The notes under the pieces were generated by a model that had not been told where the DNA came from, made no database searches, and saw only the letters and a list, made by a program, of their open reading frames with translations. DNA of 64,000 nucleotides from NCBI GenBank assembly GCA_017555105.1, contig JAFZHB010000012.1, forward strand, positions 52,283 to 116,282, read 5' to 3'. This document shows, piece after piece, positions 33,990-42,533 of the stretch (position 1 is its first letter; each line of letters opens with the position of its first letter). Source of the DNA: Alistipes sp. (GTDB lineage Bacteria > Bacteroidota > Bacteroidia > Bacteroidales > Rikenellaceae). The translations under genes were made by a program, and so were the position numbers.

Positions 33990-34412
33990 CTATTCGTTCG
34001 TTTCGGTTTGTATCAGTTGATCAAAGAGCTCCATCGTGCGATCGAGGTGCTCAAGGTAGGCCAGGCACTCCGTGCTGGCCAAGGCGCGTTCGGAGTCATA
34101 GACCGCCACGCCGTCGATATAACAATAGGGCGTTGCCGTACGATCCACCACCCAAAAGAGTCCGACAACGGCTGCGGCTGCCACCGCCCAACCCCACCAA
34201 CGACGACCGGCGCGTACGATCGAATGGCGTGGTGGCATTTGCTCCTCGCGAAGTGCTGCAAAGCCCTCAAAGAGCGTCGCCGCAGCCTGCAGATCGGCAG
34301 GCAGTGCCTCCACATCGGCAAGCAGGTCGCGTAACCGCAGCTCCTCCTCGGCCGTAGCCAGTCCCTCATCGTAGCGTGCAAGCAAGGCTCGTATCTCTTG
34401 TTCATTTCTCAT
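33990..34412 (-). CDS. Probable anti-sigma-like membrane protein
   Basis: 140 residues from ATG 34412, which overlaps the sigma stop by four bases (ATGA). The N-terminal 60 residues are acidic and helical (LARYDEGLATAEEELRLRDLL), a single membrane helix lies at about 72-92, and a short periplasmic tail with two Cys follows. The layout and position after an ECF sigma gene fit an anti-sigma factor, though no zinc-binding HxxxCxxC is present. It may be a divergent type. Confidence 0.7.
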   Translation of the reverse strand: MRNEQEIRALLARYDEGLATAEEELRLRDLLADVEALPADLQAAATLFEGFAALREEQMPPRHSIVRAGRRWWGWAVAAAAVVGLFWVVDRTATPYCYIDGVAVYDSERALASTECLAYLEHLDRTMELFDQLIQTETNE

Positions 34413-34894
34413 CGCTCTCCCATCAATTTTTCCACCTCCTCGCGGAGTGCCTTGCGGCCTCGCGAAAGGATTGTTCGTACTTGGTTCTCCTCTACGCCGA
34501 TCAGTTCGGCAATCTCGTGGGTCGCGTACCCCTCGATCTCTTTCAGATGCAGCACCTCGCGTTGTCGAAGCGGCAGCCGTGCCATTGCCGTGCGTACCAA
34601 CTCTCGACTCGACCAACGCTCCACCGGATCCCCCGTCGTGGGAAGTTGCTCACTCGGCTCGGTGGTCATGTGCCGCCTGCGCAGCCGGTCGATACACCCG
34701 TTGCGGAGTGCCGTGAGTGCAAAGGCCTCGACGCTGCGACAGAGAGCCAGCTCCGTGCGTCGTCGCCAAAGGCGCTCGATCGTATCGTGCGTGGCATCCT
34801 CCGCCTCGATCGCATTGCCTAATAGGCTGCGAGCGAAGCGGTACAAGCGATCACACAACCGCACCAGTTCTCTATCAAATTGGGTCTCTTCCAT
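34409..34894 (-). CDS. ECF-type RNA polymerase sigma factor
   Basis: 161 residues. Region 2 (about 10-75: LCDRLYRFARSLLGNAIEAEDATHDTIERLW) and region 4 (about 105-158: MARLPLRQREVLHLKEIEGYATHEIAELI, then the recognition helix around VRTILSRGR) are clear. It heads a four-gene operon: sigma, anti-sigma-like, beta-barrel, DUF4252, whose overlaps point to one transcript. Promoter box TACCTTTG at 34919-34926. The stimulus is unknown; by context an envelope signal is likely. Confidence 0.93.
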   Translation of the reverse strand: MEETQFDRELVRLCDRLYRFARSLLGNAIEAEDATHDTIERLWRRRTELALCRSVEAFALTALRNGCIDRLRRRHMTTEPSEQLPTTGDPVERWSSRELVRTAMARLPLRQREVLHLKEIEGYATHEIAELIGVEENQVRTILSRGRKALREEVEKLMGER

Positions 34895-34918
34895 GGGTCT
34901 TTACAGTGATAAGACGAA

Positions 34919-34926
34919 CAAAGGTA
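34919..34926 (-). promoter_or_regulatory. -7 box of ECF sigma operon promoter
   Basis: TACCTTTG on the minus strand, about 25 bp upstream of the sigma gene; the -33 part is not clear. It lies right after the rnf terminator. Confidence 0.6.
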
Positions 34927-34950
34927 GCAAAACGCAACACCGCAACGAAA

Positions 34951-34990
34951 AAAAACACAAAAAAAAGGAGCTATCCCGTGGGACAGCTCC
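34951..34990 (-). terminator. Terminator of the rnf operon
   Basis: On the minus strand GGAGCTGTCCC (34990-34980) pairs with GGGATAGCTCC (34977-34967, one G-T), followed by eight or more T. Confidence 0.9.
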
Positions 34991-35010
34991 TCGATAAAGT
35001 AGGCGATCTC

Positions 35011-35589
35011 TTAAACCAGACCCGAGAAACCCATGAATGCCATGGCCAAGATGCTGGCCGTGATCAAAGCGATGGGCACACCCTTGAAAGCCTTGGGAAC
35101 ATCCTCAAAGTCGAGGCGCTCGCGCAGACCAGCAAAGAGCACCAATGCCAAGGCGAAACCGATTGCGGTAGCCACCGCAAAGGCAACACTCTGCAGGAGG
35201 GTGAACTCCTTCTGGATCATCGTAATGGCCACACCAAGCACGGCGCAGTTGGTCGTGATCAGCGGCAGGAATACACCCAGTGCCTGGTAGAGCGAGGGCG
35301 AGACCTTCTTCAAGATGATCTCCACCATCTGTACGAGGGCTGCGATCACCAGAATGAAGACAATCGTCTGCATGTACTGGATACCAAAGGCGTTGAGCAC
35401 ATAGGTCTGCAAAGGCCAGCAGACGAGTGCCGTAAGAGCCATCACAAAGGTTACGGCAGCACCCATACCCAGCGAAGTCTCCACCTTCGACGAAACGCCC
35501 AAGAAGGGGCAGATGCCGAGGAACTGTGCCAGCACGACATTATTGACGAAGATGGCACCGATGATGATTGCGAAATATGTAATCTCCAT
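35011..35589 (-). CDS. rnfA: Ion-translocating oxidoreductase subunit RnfA
   Basis: 192-residue, six-helix membrane subunit of the Rnf complex, which couples electron flow between ferredoxin and NAD+ to Na+ or H+ movement. [20 protein letters not shown] and [13 protein letters not shown] are hallmark stretches around the inter-membrane [2Fe-2S] cysteines, together with the paired subunit RnfE. It is the last gene of rseC-rnfBCDGEA and begins three bases after rnfE. Confidence 0.96.
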   Translation of the reverse strand: MEITYFAIIIGAIFVNNVVLAQFLGICPFLGVSSKVETSLGMGAAVTFVMALTALVCWPLQTYVLNAFGIQYMQTIVFILVIAALVQMVEIILKKVSPSLYQALGVFLPLITTNCAVLGVAITMIQKEFTLLQSVAFAVATAIGFALALVLFAGLRERLDFEDVPKAFKGVPIALITASILAMAFMGFSGLV

Positions 35590-35591
35590 AA

Positions 35592-36176
35592 CTACTTCTT
35601 GGCTAATTTGTTAAACAATACCATCAGATAGCCCAGCGTGAGGAAGCCACCCGGAGCCAATACAAATACCAACGGCATATAGTCGGCTACACCGAGCGAC
35701 ACACCGAAGATAGCACCACTACCGAGGATCTCGCGCACAGCACCAATGGCCGTGAGTGCAAGCGTAAAGCCCAAACCGATACCAATACCGTCGAAGATCG
35801 AATCCACAGGCGTGTTCTTCGAAGCAAAGGCCTCGGCACGACCCAAGATGATACAGTTCACCACGATCAGCGGGATGAAGACACCCAGCGAAGCGTACAA
35901 CGCCGGCACGAAGGCCTCCATCAACATCTGAATAATCGTCACGAACGAAGCGATCACCACGATAAAGGCCGGAATACGCACCTTATCGGGAATCAGGTTC
36001 TTGATGAGCGAAATCACGAGGTTTGACATGATCAATACCGCCATCGTAGCCAGACCCATACCCATACCATTCGAGGCCGAGGTGGTCGTACCCAGCGTAG
36101 GACACATACCCAACACCAGCACAAAAACGGGGTTGCTCTTCAAAATGCCATTAATGGCAATCTGTAACTTATTCAT
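35592..36176 (-). CDS. rnfE: Ion-translocating oxidoreductase subunit RnfE
   Basis: Start at ATG 36176 ([12 protein letters not shown], 194 residues), overlapping the rnfG stop by eight bases; a longer open frame reaches into rnfG and lacks family similarity. Six helices. [17 protein letters not shown] and [19 protein letters not shown] are the conserved half-motifs that mirror RnfA in inverted topology. Confidence 0.95.
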   Translation of the reverse strand: MNKLQIAINGILKSNPVFVLVLGMCPTLGTTTSASNGMGMGLATMAVLIMSNLVISLIKNLIPDKVRIPAFIVVIASFVTIIQMLMEAFVPALYASLGVFIPLIVVNCIILGRAEAFASKNTPVDSIFDGIGIGLGFTLALTAIGAVREILGSGAIFGVSLGVADYMPLVFVLAPGGFLTLGYLMVLFNKLAKK

Positions 36177-36822
36177 TTTGACCTCCTTCCTGAGCCGCAG
36201 GCTCCTTTTGTTCTGCATTCTCGGCCACCGTTGCCGTAGCACCCGAAGCTACATCCGTAGGCTCCGAACCCGATACCACGCTCGTCATGGCCATCCAGGC
36301 GCGATTTACAGCATCCACATAGGCACGCGACGAGATCGTCGCAGCCGTCAGTGCATCTACATCGCCACCATCCTTCTTCACAGCCAACTGCTTGTCGAGC
36401 TTACGATGCTGGATCGAGCTGATGAGCGGGTTGCCCTCATCACACATCTTCGTACCCAAGCCCGGCGTCTCGGCCTGCTGCAAGACATTGATGTTATTTA
36501 CCGTACCATCGGGCAGGAAGCCTACCATCAGCTTCACCACACCGCTGAAACCCTGCTTGGTCATCGTCTCCACGGCATAACCAACAACCTCGTCGCCCGA
36601 CTTGGCCGTATAGACCACGATCGGCATCTCGTCGATCAGAAGATCGGTCGTCTCCGTAGCATCGAATGCGGGCAGCACCTGACCCAATGCCTGCTGCGTA
36701 GCGGCAGCCTTAGCGGCTGCGATCGGCGCCTCGGTGATCATGTTCACTGCACCAACACCGGCCGATGCGATGAGCGTGATCGAGAAGAGCACCGCTACCA
36801 TATTAAAAAGTGTACTTTTCAT
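36169..36822 (-). CDS. rnfG: Ion-translocating oxidoreductase subunit RnfG
   Basis: 217 residues: one N-terminal membrane helix (about 8-28) and a periplasmic FMN-binding domain. The flavinylation motif, usually D-x-x-(S/T)-G-A-T, reads DALTAATIS (156-164), with Thr162 as the probable covalent FMN site and Ala in place of Gly. ETPGLGTKM (118-126) is a second family mark. A C-terminal low-complexity tail (Glu/Ala/Gln) ends it. FMN attachment needs ApbE, not in this window. Confidence 0.94.
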   Translation of the reverse strand: MKSTLFNMVAVLFSITLIASAGVGAVNMITEAPIAAAKAAATQQALGQVLPAFDATETTDLLIDEMPIVVYTAKSGDEVVGYAVETMTKQGFSGVVKLMVGFLPDGTVNNINVLQQAETPGLGTKMCDEGNPLISSIQHRKLDKQLAVKKDGGDVDALTAATISSRAYVDAVNRAWMAMTSVVSGSEPTDVASGATATVAENAEQKEPAAQEGGQNE

Positions 36823-36839
36823 CTTATACCCTCCTTAGA

Positions 36840-37805
36840 TTATTTCACGCCAAAGCGCTTGGGTTTGATATACTTGTTGATCAGGGGCACCACAGCATTC
36901 ATGATCAAGATTGCGAACGACATACCCTCGGGATAAGCACCCCAGAGGCGGATGCACATCGTGATCAGACCGATACCCACGGCAAAGATCACACAACCCT
37001 TCGTCGTCATAGGCGAGGTTGCGTAGTCCGTAGCCATGAAGATAGCACCGAGCATAGCACCACCGGCCAGCACATGGAAGAGCGGGAACTGCCACAGCAA
37101 CGCCGCGTCACCACCGCGCGCCAGCGCCACCACAAAGGCAAATACAGCCATCGTAGCGAGCACCGTTACGGGGATGTGCCAGGTAATGACCTTGCGCCAC
37201 AAGAGGTAGATAAAGCCGAGGATCAACGCAGCAGCTGCCACCTCACCGAGCGAACCGGGCATGTTACCCAACAGCAGGTCGGTCATCGGAAGCTCACCTG
37301 CCGAAGCACCAAACTTCACAGCCGCCAGCGGCGTAGCACCCGAAAGGGCGTCGAGGTTGTCGTTAGCAACCGCAGGGAACGAGGTCATCTGCACGGGGTA
37401 GGCAATCAGCAGGAAGACACGACCCACCAATGCGGGGTTGAAGGGGTTCTTACCCAGACCGCCGAAGGTCATCTTCGCCACACCGATCGCTACGAACGCA
37501 CCGATCACAACGATCCACCAGGGAATCGAGGCGGGGAGGTTGAAGGCCAGGAGCAGACCCGTAACAACTGCCGACCAGTTGTTGATCGTGCAACCACCCT
37601 TGACCACAAATTTCTGAATCAGGTACTCAAAAAGCACGCACGCAGCAATCGAGAGTGCCGTTACAAAGAGTACGCTTGCGCCAAACACCACCACCGATAC
37701 GACCAGTGCGGGGAGCAGTGCGATGACTACATCGCGCATGATCGAGGAGGTCGACTGGGTCGACTGCACATGGGGCGAAGGCGAAACAATAAGTTTATTA
37801 GCCAT
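36840..37805 (-). CDS. rnfD: Ion-translocating oxidoreductase subunit RnfD
   Basis: 321 residues, about nine membrane helices. The covalent FMN motif SGATPLAAV (155-163; Thr158) is intact, and the periplasmic-side blocks NNWSAVVTGLLLAFNLP and GGLGKNPFNPALVGRVFL are typical of RnfD/NqrB. It forms the membrane core with RnfA and RnfE. Confidence 0.96.
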   Translation of the reverse strand: MANKLIVSPSPHVQSTQSTSSIMRDVVIALLPALVVSVVVFGASVLFVTALSIAACVLFEYLIQKFVVKGGCTINNWSAVVTGLLLAFNLPASIPWWIVVIGAFVAIGVAKMTFGGLGKNPFNPALVGRVFLLIAYPVQMTSFPAVANDNLDALSGATPLAAVKFGASAGELPMTDLLLGNMPGSLGEVAAAALILGFIYLLWRKVITWHIPVTVLATMAVFAFVVALARGGDAALLWQFPLFHVLAGGAMLGAIFMATDYATSPMTTKGCVIFAVGIGLITMCIRLWGAYPEGMSFAILIMNAVVPLINKYIKPKRFGVK

Positions 37806-37825
37806 AGTTTATCTCACTTTTTCGA

Positions 37826-39175
37826 TTACTTTTTAGGAGCTTGTGCAGCCATGCGGGCACGAATCAAGCCCATGACGGTCTGCTTACCCAGGCGTACCCA
37901 GTCAAGCAGCGGCAGGTAGGCCGGGCAGGTCGACTGGCAGCAACCACACTCGATACACGAGGTGATCATCTGCTCCTCCATCGCCTCCCAATTCTGCTTC
38001 TTAGCCATCTTAGCCAGCCAATAGGGCTCCAGACCCATCGGGCACGCCGTAACGCACTTGGCGCACTTCATGCACTGACCGATCTCCTTACGCTCGGCAT
38101 CCTTGCCACTCATGACCGTGATACCCGAGCAACCCTTCGTGACGGGCGAGTCGAGGTTGATCATCGCGCGACCCATCATCGGACCACCGTTGATCACCTT
38201 ACCGGCATCCTCCGGCAGACCGCCTGCAGCCTCGATGAGCGCCGAGATGGGCGTACCCATACGCGTCAGAAGGTTCTTCGGCTCCTTCAAGCCCTTACCC
38301 GTGATCGTCACTACGCGCTCGATGAGCGGCATATTCTTCTGCACGGCACGGTATACGGCATAGGTCGTCGAGGCGTTGCATACCACCGCACCTACATCGA
38401 TTGGCAGTGCCGGCGGAGGAGGTACCTGGCGGCCCGTGATGGCAGTGATGAGCTGCTTCTCACCACCCTGCGGGTACATCACCTTCAGGGGTACGATCTC
38501 CACGCCCTTGAAGTCAGCAGCGAGTTTCGTGAGGTGAGCTATGGCATCGGGCTTGTTGTTCTCAATACCAACATAGGCCTTCTCGACACCAATCGCCTTC
38601 ATCAGGATCTCCACACCGATGAGCATCTCCTCGCCCAGCTCGAGCATCGTGCGGTGGTCCGAGGTGAGGTAGGGCTCACACTCTACACCATTGATGATCA
38701 GGCACTCAGCCTTCTTGCCCGGGGGAATCGAGAGCTTTACCTGCGTCGGGAAGGTAGCACCACCCATACCCACGATACCGGCCTCCTTGATAGCAGCGAT
38801 GATCGCTGCGCTATCCAGCTCGCAAGCACGCTTAATCTCCGTCGAGCGGTCGATCGTCTCAACCCACTCATCGCCCTCGCGCTTGATGGTGATCATCATC
38901 TGACGCAGACCCTGACCGTTGAGCTGCATATCGACCGACTGCACCGTACCCGAAATCGGGCTGTGGATGTTCGCCGACATGAAACCCGTAGCCTCGGCAA
39001 TCTTCTGACCCGTGAGCACCTTGTCGCCCTTGGCCACGATGGCCGTAGCGGGTGCTCCGATGTGTTGGCCGAGCGGGATCTGTACCACCTCGGGCAGAGG
39101 CAGCACCTCGATCGCCTTGGCGCGGCTCAACTTATTTTCCTGCGGATGAACTCCGCCTATGGGAAATGTCTTCAT
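37826..39175 (-). CDS. rnfC: Ion-translocating oxidoreductase subunit RnfC
   Basis: 449-residue peripheral subunit that binds NADH and FMN. The N-terminal part has the glycine-rich GIVGMGGATFPTQVKL and INGVECEPYLTSDHR. Two [4Fe-4S] sites follow: CX2CX2CX3C at Cys368/371/374/378 and at Cys407/410/413/417. Length is close to the minimal RnfC, without the long Ala/Lys-rich tail seen in some proteobacteria. Confidence 0.97.
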   Translation of the reverse strand: MKTFPIGGVHPQENKLSRAKAIEVLPLPEVVQIPLGQHIGAPATAIVAKGDKVLTGQKIAEATGFMSANIHSPISGTVQSVDMQLNGQGLRQMMITIKREGDEWVETIDRSTEIKRACELDSAAIIAAIKEAGIVGMGGATFPTQVKLSIPPGKKAECLIINGVECEPYLTSDHRTMLELGEEMLIGVEILMKAIGVEKAYVGIENNKPDAIAHLTKLAADFKGVEIVPLKVMYPQGGEKQLITAITGRQVPPPPALPIDVGAVVCNASTTYAVYRAVQKNMPLIERVVTITGKGLKEPKNLLTRMGTPISALIEAAGGLPEDAGKVINGGPMMGRAMINLDSPVTKGCSGITVMSGKDAERKEIGQCMKCAKCVTACPMGLEPYWLAKMAKKQNWEAMEEQMITSCIECGCCQSTCPAYLPLLDWVRLGKQTVMGLIRARMAAQAPKK

Positions 39176-39208
39176 ATCTTTTCTCTTCGTTTGTCGATGG
39201 TTAATTGA

Positions 39209-40270
39209 TTAGGCCTTCTTGCCGCGTACTAGGATCAACGGGTTCTTACCCGACTCCTTCAACTCCACGACTGCACCGGCAACCGAGGTTGCAGCCTTCG
39301 ACTCCATGACAGCCTTCTTCTTATTGACCAGCACGAGCGGGTTGTTACCCGTCTCCTTCAGGGCAATCGTCGGACGACCCTCTGCCTGCTTCGGAGCAGC
39401 CTCAGCAGCCTCGCTCTTCTTGGCAGCAGGAGCAGCCTTTGCTACCTTCGGCAGCGGCTCCATACCTACCAGCGTGATGGCACCCGTCGGGCACTCGTTC
39501 ACACACTTGCGGCACAACTTACACTTCAACGGATCGATGTAGGCCAGGTTGTTCTCAACCGTGATGGCACCAAAGGCACACACCTTCTCGCACTTACCGC
39601 AAGCGATGCAACCCGCCTTGCAGGCCTTCATCACCTGAGCGCCCTTGTCCTTCGACACGCACGATACATAGACCGCACGGTTCTTCGGCCACTTCTTACG
39701 CAGCTCGATCACCAGCTTCGGACAAGCCTTCACGCAGGCACCACATGCCGTACACTTGTCGGCATCCACCTCCGGAAGACCCGTTGCAGGATTGATCTGG
39801 ATGGCATCAAAGTTACATACTGCTACGCAGTCGCCGTAACCCAAGCAACCAAAAGCACACCCCGTCTCGCCTACATAGAGCGATGCAGCCACGGCGCACG
39901 ACTTCGCACCATCGTACTTGTTAGTACGGGCACGCTTCTCGCACGAACCACCACAACGCACCGTAGCCGTCTGCGGCTCCTTCTCTGCCGCGGCCTTACC
40001 CAGATAGGCAGCCACAGCCTTCATCGTTTCGCCACCACCGACCGGGCAGTAGAGCGACGAGATGTCGTCGTTCTTCACCAACGCCTCCGAAAGACCACGG
40101 CAACCGGCAAAACCGCAACCGCCGCAGTTAGCTCCCGGGAGCATCTTCTCCACATCGTCGATGCGCGGATCCTCCACCACCTTGAACTTTTGAGCTACAA
40201 AGTAGAGGATTACCGCAGCGAGGACTCCCAACACACACAGCGTCAGAATCGTGTAAAGTAATACTTCCAT
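39209..40270 (-). CDS. rnfB: Ion-translocating oxidoreductase subunit RnfB, with repeated C-terminal peptide
   Basis: 353 residues. One N-terminal helix (about 4-24); the Rnf 4Fe-4S motif with Cys49, Cys52, Cys57 and Cys75; then a run of ferredoxin-like clusters (CX2CX2CX3C around 173-183, 221-231, 250-260). RnfB is the ferredoxin entry point of the complex. The tail is unusual: after an Ala/Lys/Pro-rich linker (275-298), a 20-residue unit at 301-320 is repeated at 334-353 with 12 identical positions (core LKE-x-G-x-NPL-x-LV). rseC ends at the base before its start. Confidence 0.95.
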   Translation of the reverse strand: MEVLLYTILTLCVLGVLAAVILYFVAQKFKVVEDPRIDDVEKMLPGANCGGCGFAGCRGLSEALVKNDDISSLYCPVGGGETMKAVAAYLGKAAAEKEPQTATVRCGGSCEKRARTNKYDGAKSCAVAASLYVGETGCAFGCLGYGDCVAVCNFDAIQINPATGLPEVDADKCTACGACVKACPKLVIELRKKWPKNRAVYVSCVSKDKGAQVMKACKAGCIACGKCEKVCAFGAITVENNLAYIDPLKCKLCRKCVNECPTGAITLVGMEPLPKVAKAAPAAKKSEAAEAAPKQAEGRPTIALKETGNNPLVLVNKKKAVMESKAATSVAGAVVELKESGKNPLILVRGKKA

Positions 40271-40690
40271 TTAATTTTTTGTTATTGAGAATTGAATTGT
40301 GTTGTCAATCCGTTTGCGCAGCAACCACAAGAGCGCGTAGTAAAGAGCCACCGCTGCCAACGTCACCCCGACAGCTACCCCTTCATCCAAACCCAGCACC
40401 TCGATCGAAATCACCAGCGCCAAGAGCAGCACCACCAGAGCGCCGACATAGGCCAAAGCCACAGCCTTGCCACCTACACGCTTCTTCACACCCACCTGCA
40501 CCGCATCACCGGCCTGAAAGTCGACCGCTGCATCGCTCCACACCTCGACCAACTTTTCGGTTGCCTCGGCCAGACCACACGCCTGGCGCGCAGCACACGA
40601 GCCGCAGGCACTGCGCGAGGTGATGCGTACGACCACCTTGCGTCCCTCGACGCGATCGACAGTACCACTATGCCAGATCTCTTGCGACAT
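40271..40690 (-). CDS. rseC: RseC/MucC-family protein
   Basis: 139 residues. The cytoplasmic N-terminal half carries a cysteine motif (SACGSCAARQACG, about 28-40) in an OB-like fold, and two membrane helices follow (about 77-95 and 101-118). RseC-like proteins are regularly encoded first in rnf operons and may help deliver or protect iron-sulfur or electron-transfer parts. Here it is fused tightly to rnfB (no gap). Confidence 0.93.
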   Translation of the reverse strand: MSQEIWHSGTVDRVEGRKVVVRITSRSACGSCAARQACGLAEATEKLVEVWSDAAVDFQAGDAVQVGVKKRVGGKAVALAYVGALVVLLLALVISIEVLGLDEGVAVGVTLAAVALYYALLWLLRKRIDNTIQFSITKN

Positions 40691-40745
40691 GAGTAGAAAA
40701 GAGTGCTAAGGGCTATTCGTGAAAACTCAAAAAGTTTGAATTCGC

Positions 40746-42323
40746 TTAGTCGCCGTACTTGTTCGTGAGCGGCATCAGACGCTCGTGGCCGAAGGCACAC
40801 GACGAGAGGCGCAACACAGGCGGGAACTGATAGCGTTTCTTCTCGTTGCGCATAATCATGCCGTGGATCTTCTCCACCACCTCCGAGTCGAAACCGGCGT
40901 TGATGATCTCCTCACGGTGCTGGCTCTCCTCGATCATACGGTTCAGGATGGCATCCACCACCTCATAAGGAGGCAGGATATCGCTATCCTTCTGGCCGAT
41001 GTGCAGCTCCGACGAGGGCTCCTTCGTCAGAATATTCTCGGGGATCACCTCCTCGTGGATGCGATTGATGTAGCGCGCGATGTCGTACATCTCGCTCTTG
41101 TAGATATCACCCGTCGGGCTGAATGCACCCGCCGTATCGCCATAGAGCGTACAGAGACCCAGTGCATTCTCACTCTTATTCGACGAGTTGAGCAGCATAT
41201 AGCCATTCTTATTCTGCAGGGCCATCAGGAGCACGGTACGGATACGCGTCTGGATATTCTCCTCCGTAAAGTCGAACTCCGTACCACCGATCACCGGTTT
41301 GAGGGTATCGAGCACCGTATTGTAGATATCCGAAATGGGGATCACATTGTAGGAGATACCGAGGTTCTCGGCCAACGCCTTCGCATCCTCAACCGACATA
41401 TCGGGCGAGAAGGGCGACGGCATCAGCAGGGCGTGCACCTGCTCCTTACCCAGCGCCTCAACGGCCATGCAGGCCACCACCGCCGAGTCGATACCACCCG
41501 ACAAACCCACGCAGGCCTTGCGGTAGCCGTTCTTCACGAAAAAGTCGCGCAGACCGCAGCAGGCAGCCTCGTAGACCATCTGCGTACGATTCAACGACTC
41601 GGGCACCTCGATCGGTACACCTGCACACTCCGTATCGTAGATCTGGAAATCCTCCTCGAAGCTCTTCAGGATGATCATCAGCTCACCACGGCGGTTGAAT
41701 GCGCCCGAAGTACCATCGTAGACGATCTCGGTCGAGCCTCCCACCTGATTGATCAGCACGAGGTGCTTGTTCTCCACAAACGAGATCTGACGCATCGTCT
41801 CATAGCGGTAGGTCATCGCTCCCTTGCTGTATTTGCGAGCATTGATCGATATGATCACCTCGGTCGAGGGGTCAAACTCACCCTCGCGACGAATATCGTC
41901 GCCTACCACCACCACGCACTTCGTGCCCTTGATGGTCACATACTCGTAGCCCTTTGCGGGGTTGATGAAGCCCATCTCACGGCGCGCCGTAATGGTGCGC
42001 TTCGTGGCATACTTCACCACCTCACCCCGATCGATCACCACAGCGGCACTCACCGTGCCCTCTTCGGTCAGGAGCGGCATGCCGACAATGGCTGCCACCG
42101 TATCACAGTGTGAGGCGATCTTCTCGAGAGCCTCTTCGCAAAGTTCCAGGAAGGTTGTCTTGCGCAACAGGTCAAAGGCGGGCGTACCGCTTACTGCCTG
42201 CTCGGCAAAAATGACCAAATCGGCCTGAGCCTCTTTGGCGCGTTCGATCGAAGCGATGATCTTGGCGGTGTTGCCATCAATATCGCCAATGGTATAATTC
42301 AATTGGGCCAGTGCAATTTTCAT
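40746..42323 (-). CDS. nadE: Glutamine-type NAD+ synthetase with altered glutaminase site
   Basis: Final step of NAD synthesis: amidation of NaAD. 525 residues: N-terminal nitrilase-like glutaminase domain (1-245) and C-terminal synthetase with ATP loop GLSGGIDSAVVA (about 272-283). In the nitrilase triad Glu41 (FAEQAV) and Lys108 (ATKRTI) are seen, but the nucleophile position, usually I-C-E-D, reads VGDD (140-143), so Cys is Gly141. The domain is otherwise well kept (NQVGGSTEIVYDG). If correct, the enzyme must use free ammonia. The gene lies 55 bp upstream of rseC on the same strand; promoter box 42359-42366. Confidence 0.92.
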   Translation of the reverse strand: MKIALAQLNYTIGDIDGNTAKIIASIERAKEAQADLVIFAEQAVSGTPAFDLLRKTTFLELCEEALEKIASHCDTVAAIVGMPLLTEEGTVSAAVVIDRGEVVKYATKRTITARREMGFINPAKGYEYVTIKGTKCVVVVGDDIRREGEFDPSTEVIISINARKYSKGAMTYRYETMRQISFVENKHLVLINQVGGSTEIVYDGTSGAFNRRGELMIILKSFEEDFQIYDTECAGVPIEVPESLNRTQMVYEAACCGLRDFFVKNGYRKACVGLSGGIDSAVVACMAVEALGKEQVHALLMPSPFSPDMSVEDAKALAENLGISYNVIPISDIYNTVLDTLKPVIGGTEFDFTEENIQTRIRTVLLMALQNKNGYMLLNSSNKSENALGLCTLYGDTAGAFSPTGDIYKSEMYDIARYINRIHEEVIPENILTKEPSSELHIGQKDSDILPPYEVVDAILNRMIEESQHREEIINAGFDSEVVEKIHGMIMRNEKKRYQFPPVLRLSSCAFGHERLMPLTNKYGD

Positions 42324-42358
42324 CGTCCAGCTTTTTATAAGGTCGGTTTATATCGCAA

Positions 42359-42366
42359 CAAAGTTA
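42359..42366 (-). promoter_or_regulatory. -7 box of nadE promoter
   Basis: TAACTTTG on the minus strand, about 36 bp before the nadE start; no TTTG partner seen. Confidence 0.5.
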
Positions 42367-42449
42367 TAGAAAGTTTACTAAAAAAGGAAATAAAAAAGCC
42401 ACTATTTATTAAAATAAGGTATGCTTTTCTGAACAAAGTTTGGACAAAA

Positions 42450-42484
42450 TAAAAAAAAAGCCCGTTCACTTTCATGAACGGACT
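42450..42484 (-). terminator. Terminator of the trkA-to-zinc-ribbon run
   Basis: On the minus strand GTCCGTTCA pairs with TGAACGGGC around a short loop (42460-42484, one mismatch), followed by nine T (42459-42450 complement). Confidence 0.88.
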
Positions 42485-42509
42485 TCACTTTTTGAGAACA
42501 GAATGGGAT

Positions 42510-42518
42510 CCCCCCCCC
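42510..42518 (-). repeat. G9/C9 homopolymer after the zinc-ribbon gene
   Basis: Nine C on the plus strand (nine G in the transcript), 15 bases beyond the stop codon of the gene at 42534. Confidence 0.9.
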
Positions 42519-42533
42519 TCTCTCCAACGGATG

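Noticed and set aside
34409-34894. Sigma operon as a SusCD-type FecIR system
   Set aside because: There is no FecR domain and no TonB receptor; the operon has a small barrel and a DUF4252 protein instead.
41900-41930. Cys136 of NadE as an alternative glutaminase nucleophile
   Set aside because: It lies five residues before the expected site, on the preceding strand, and would not align with Glu41 and Lys108.
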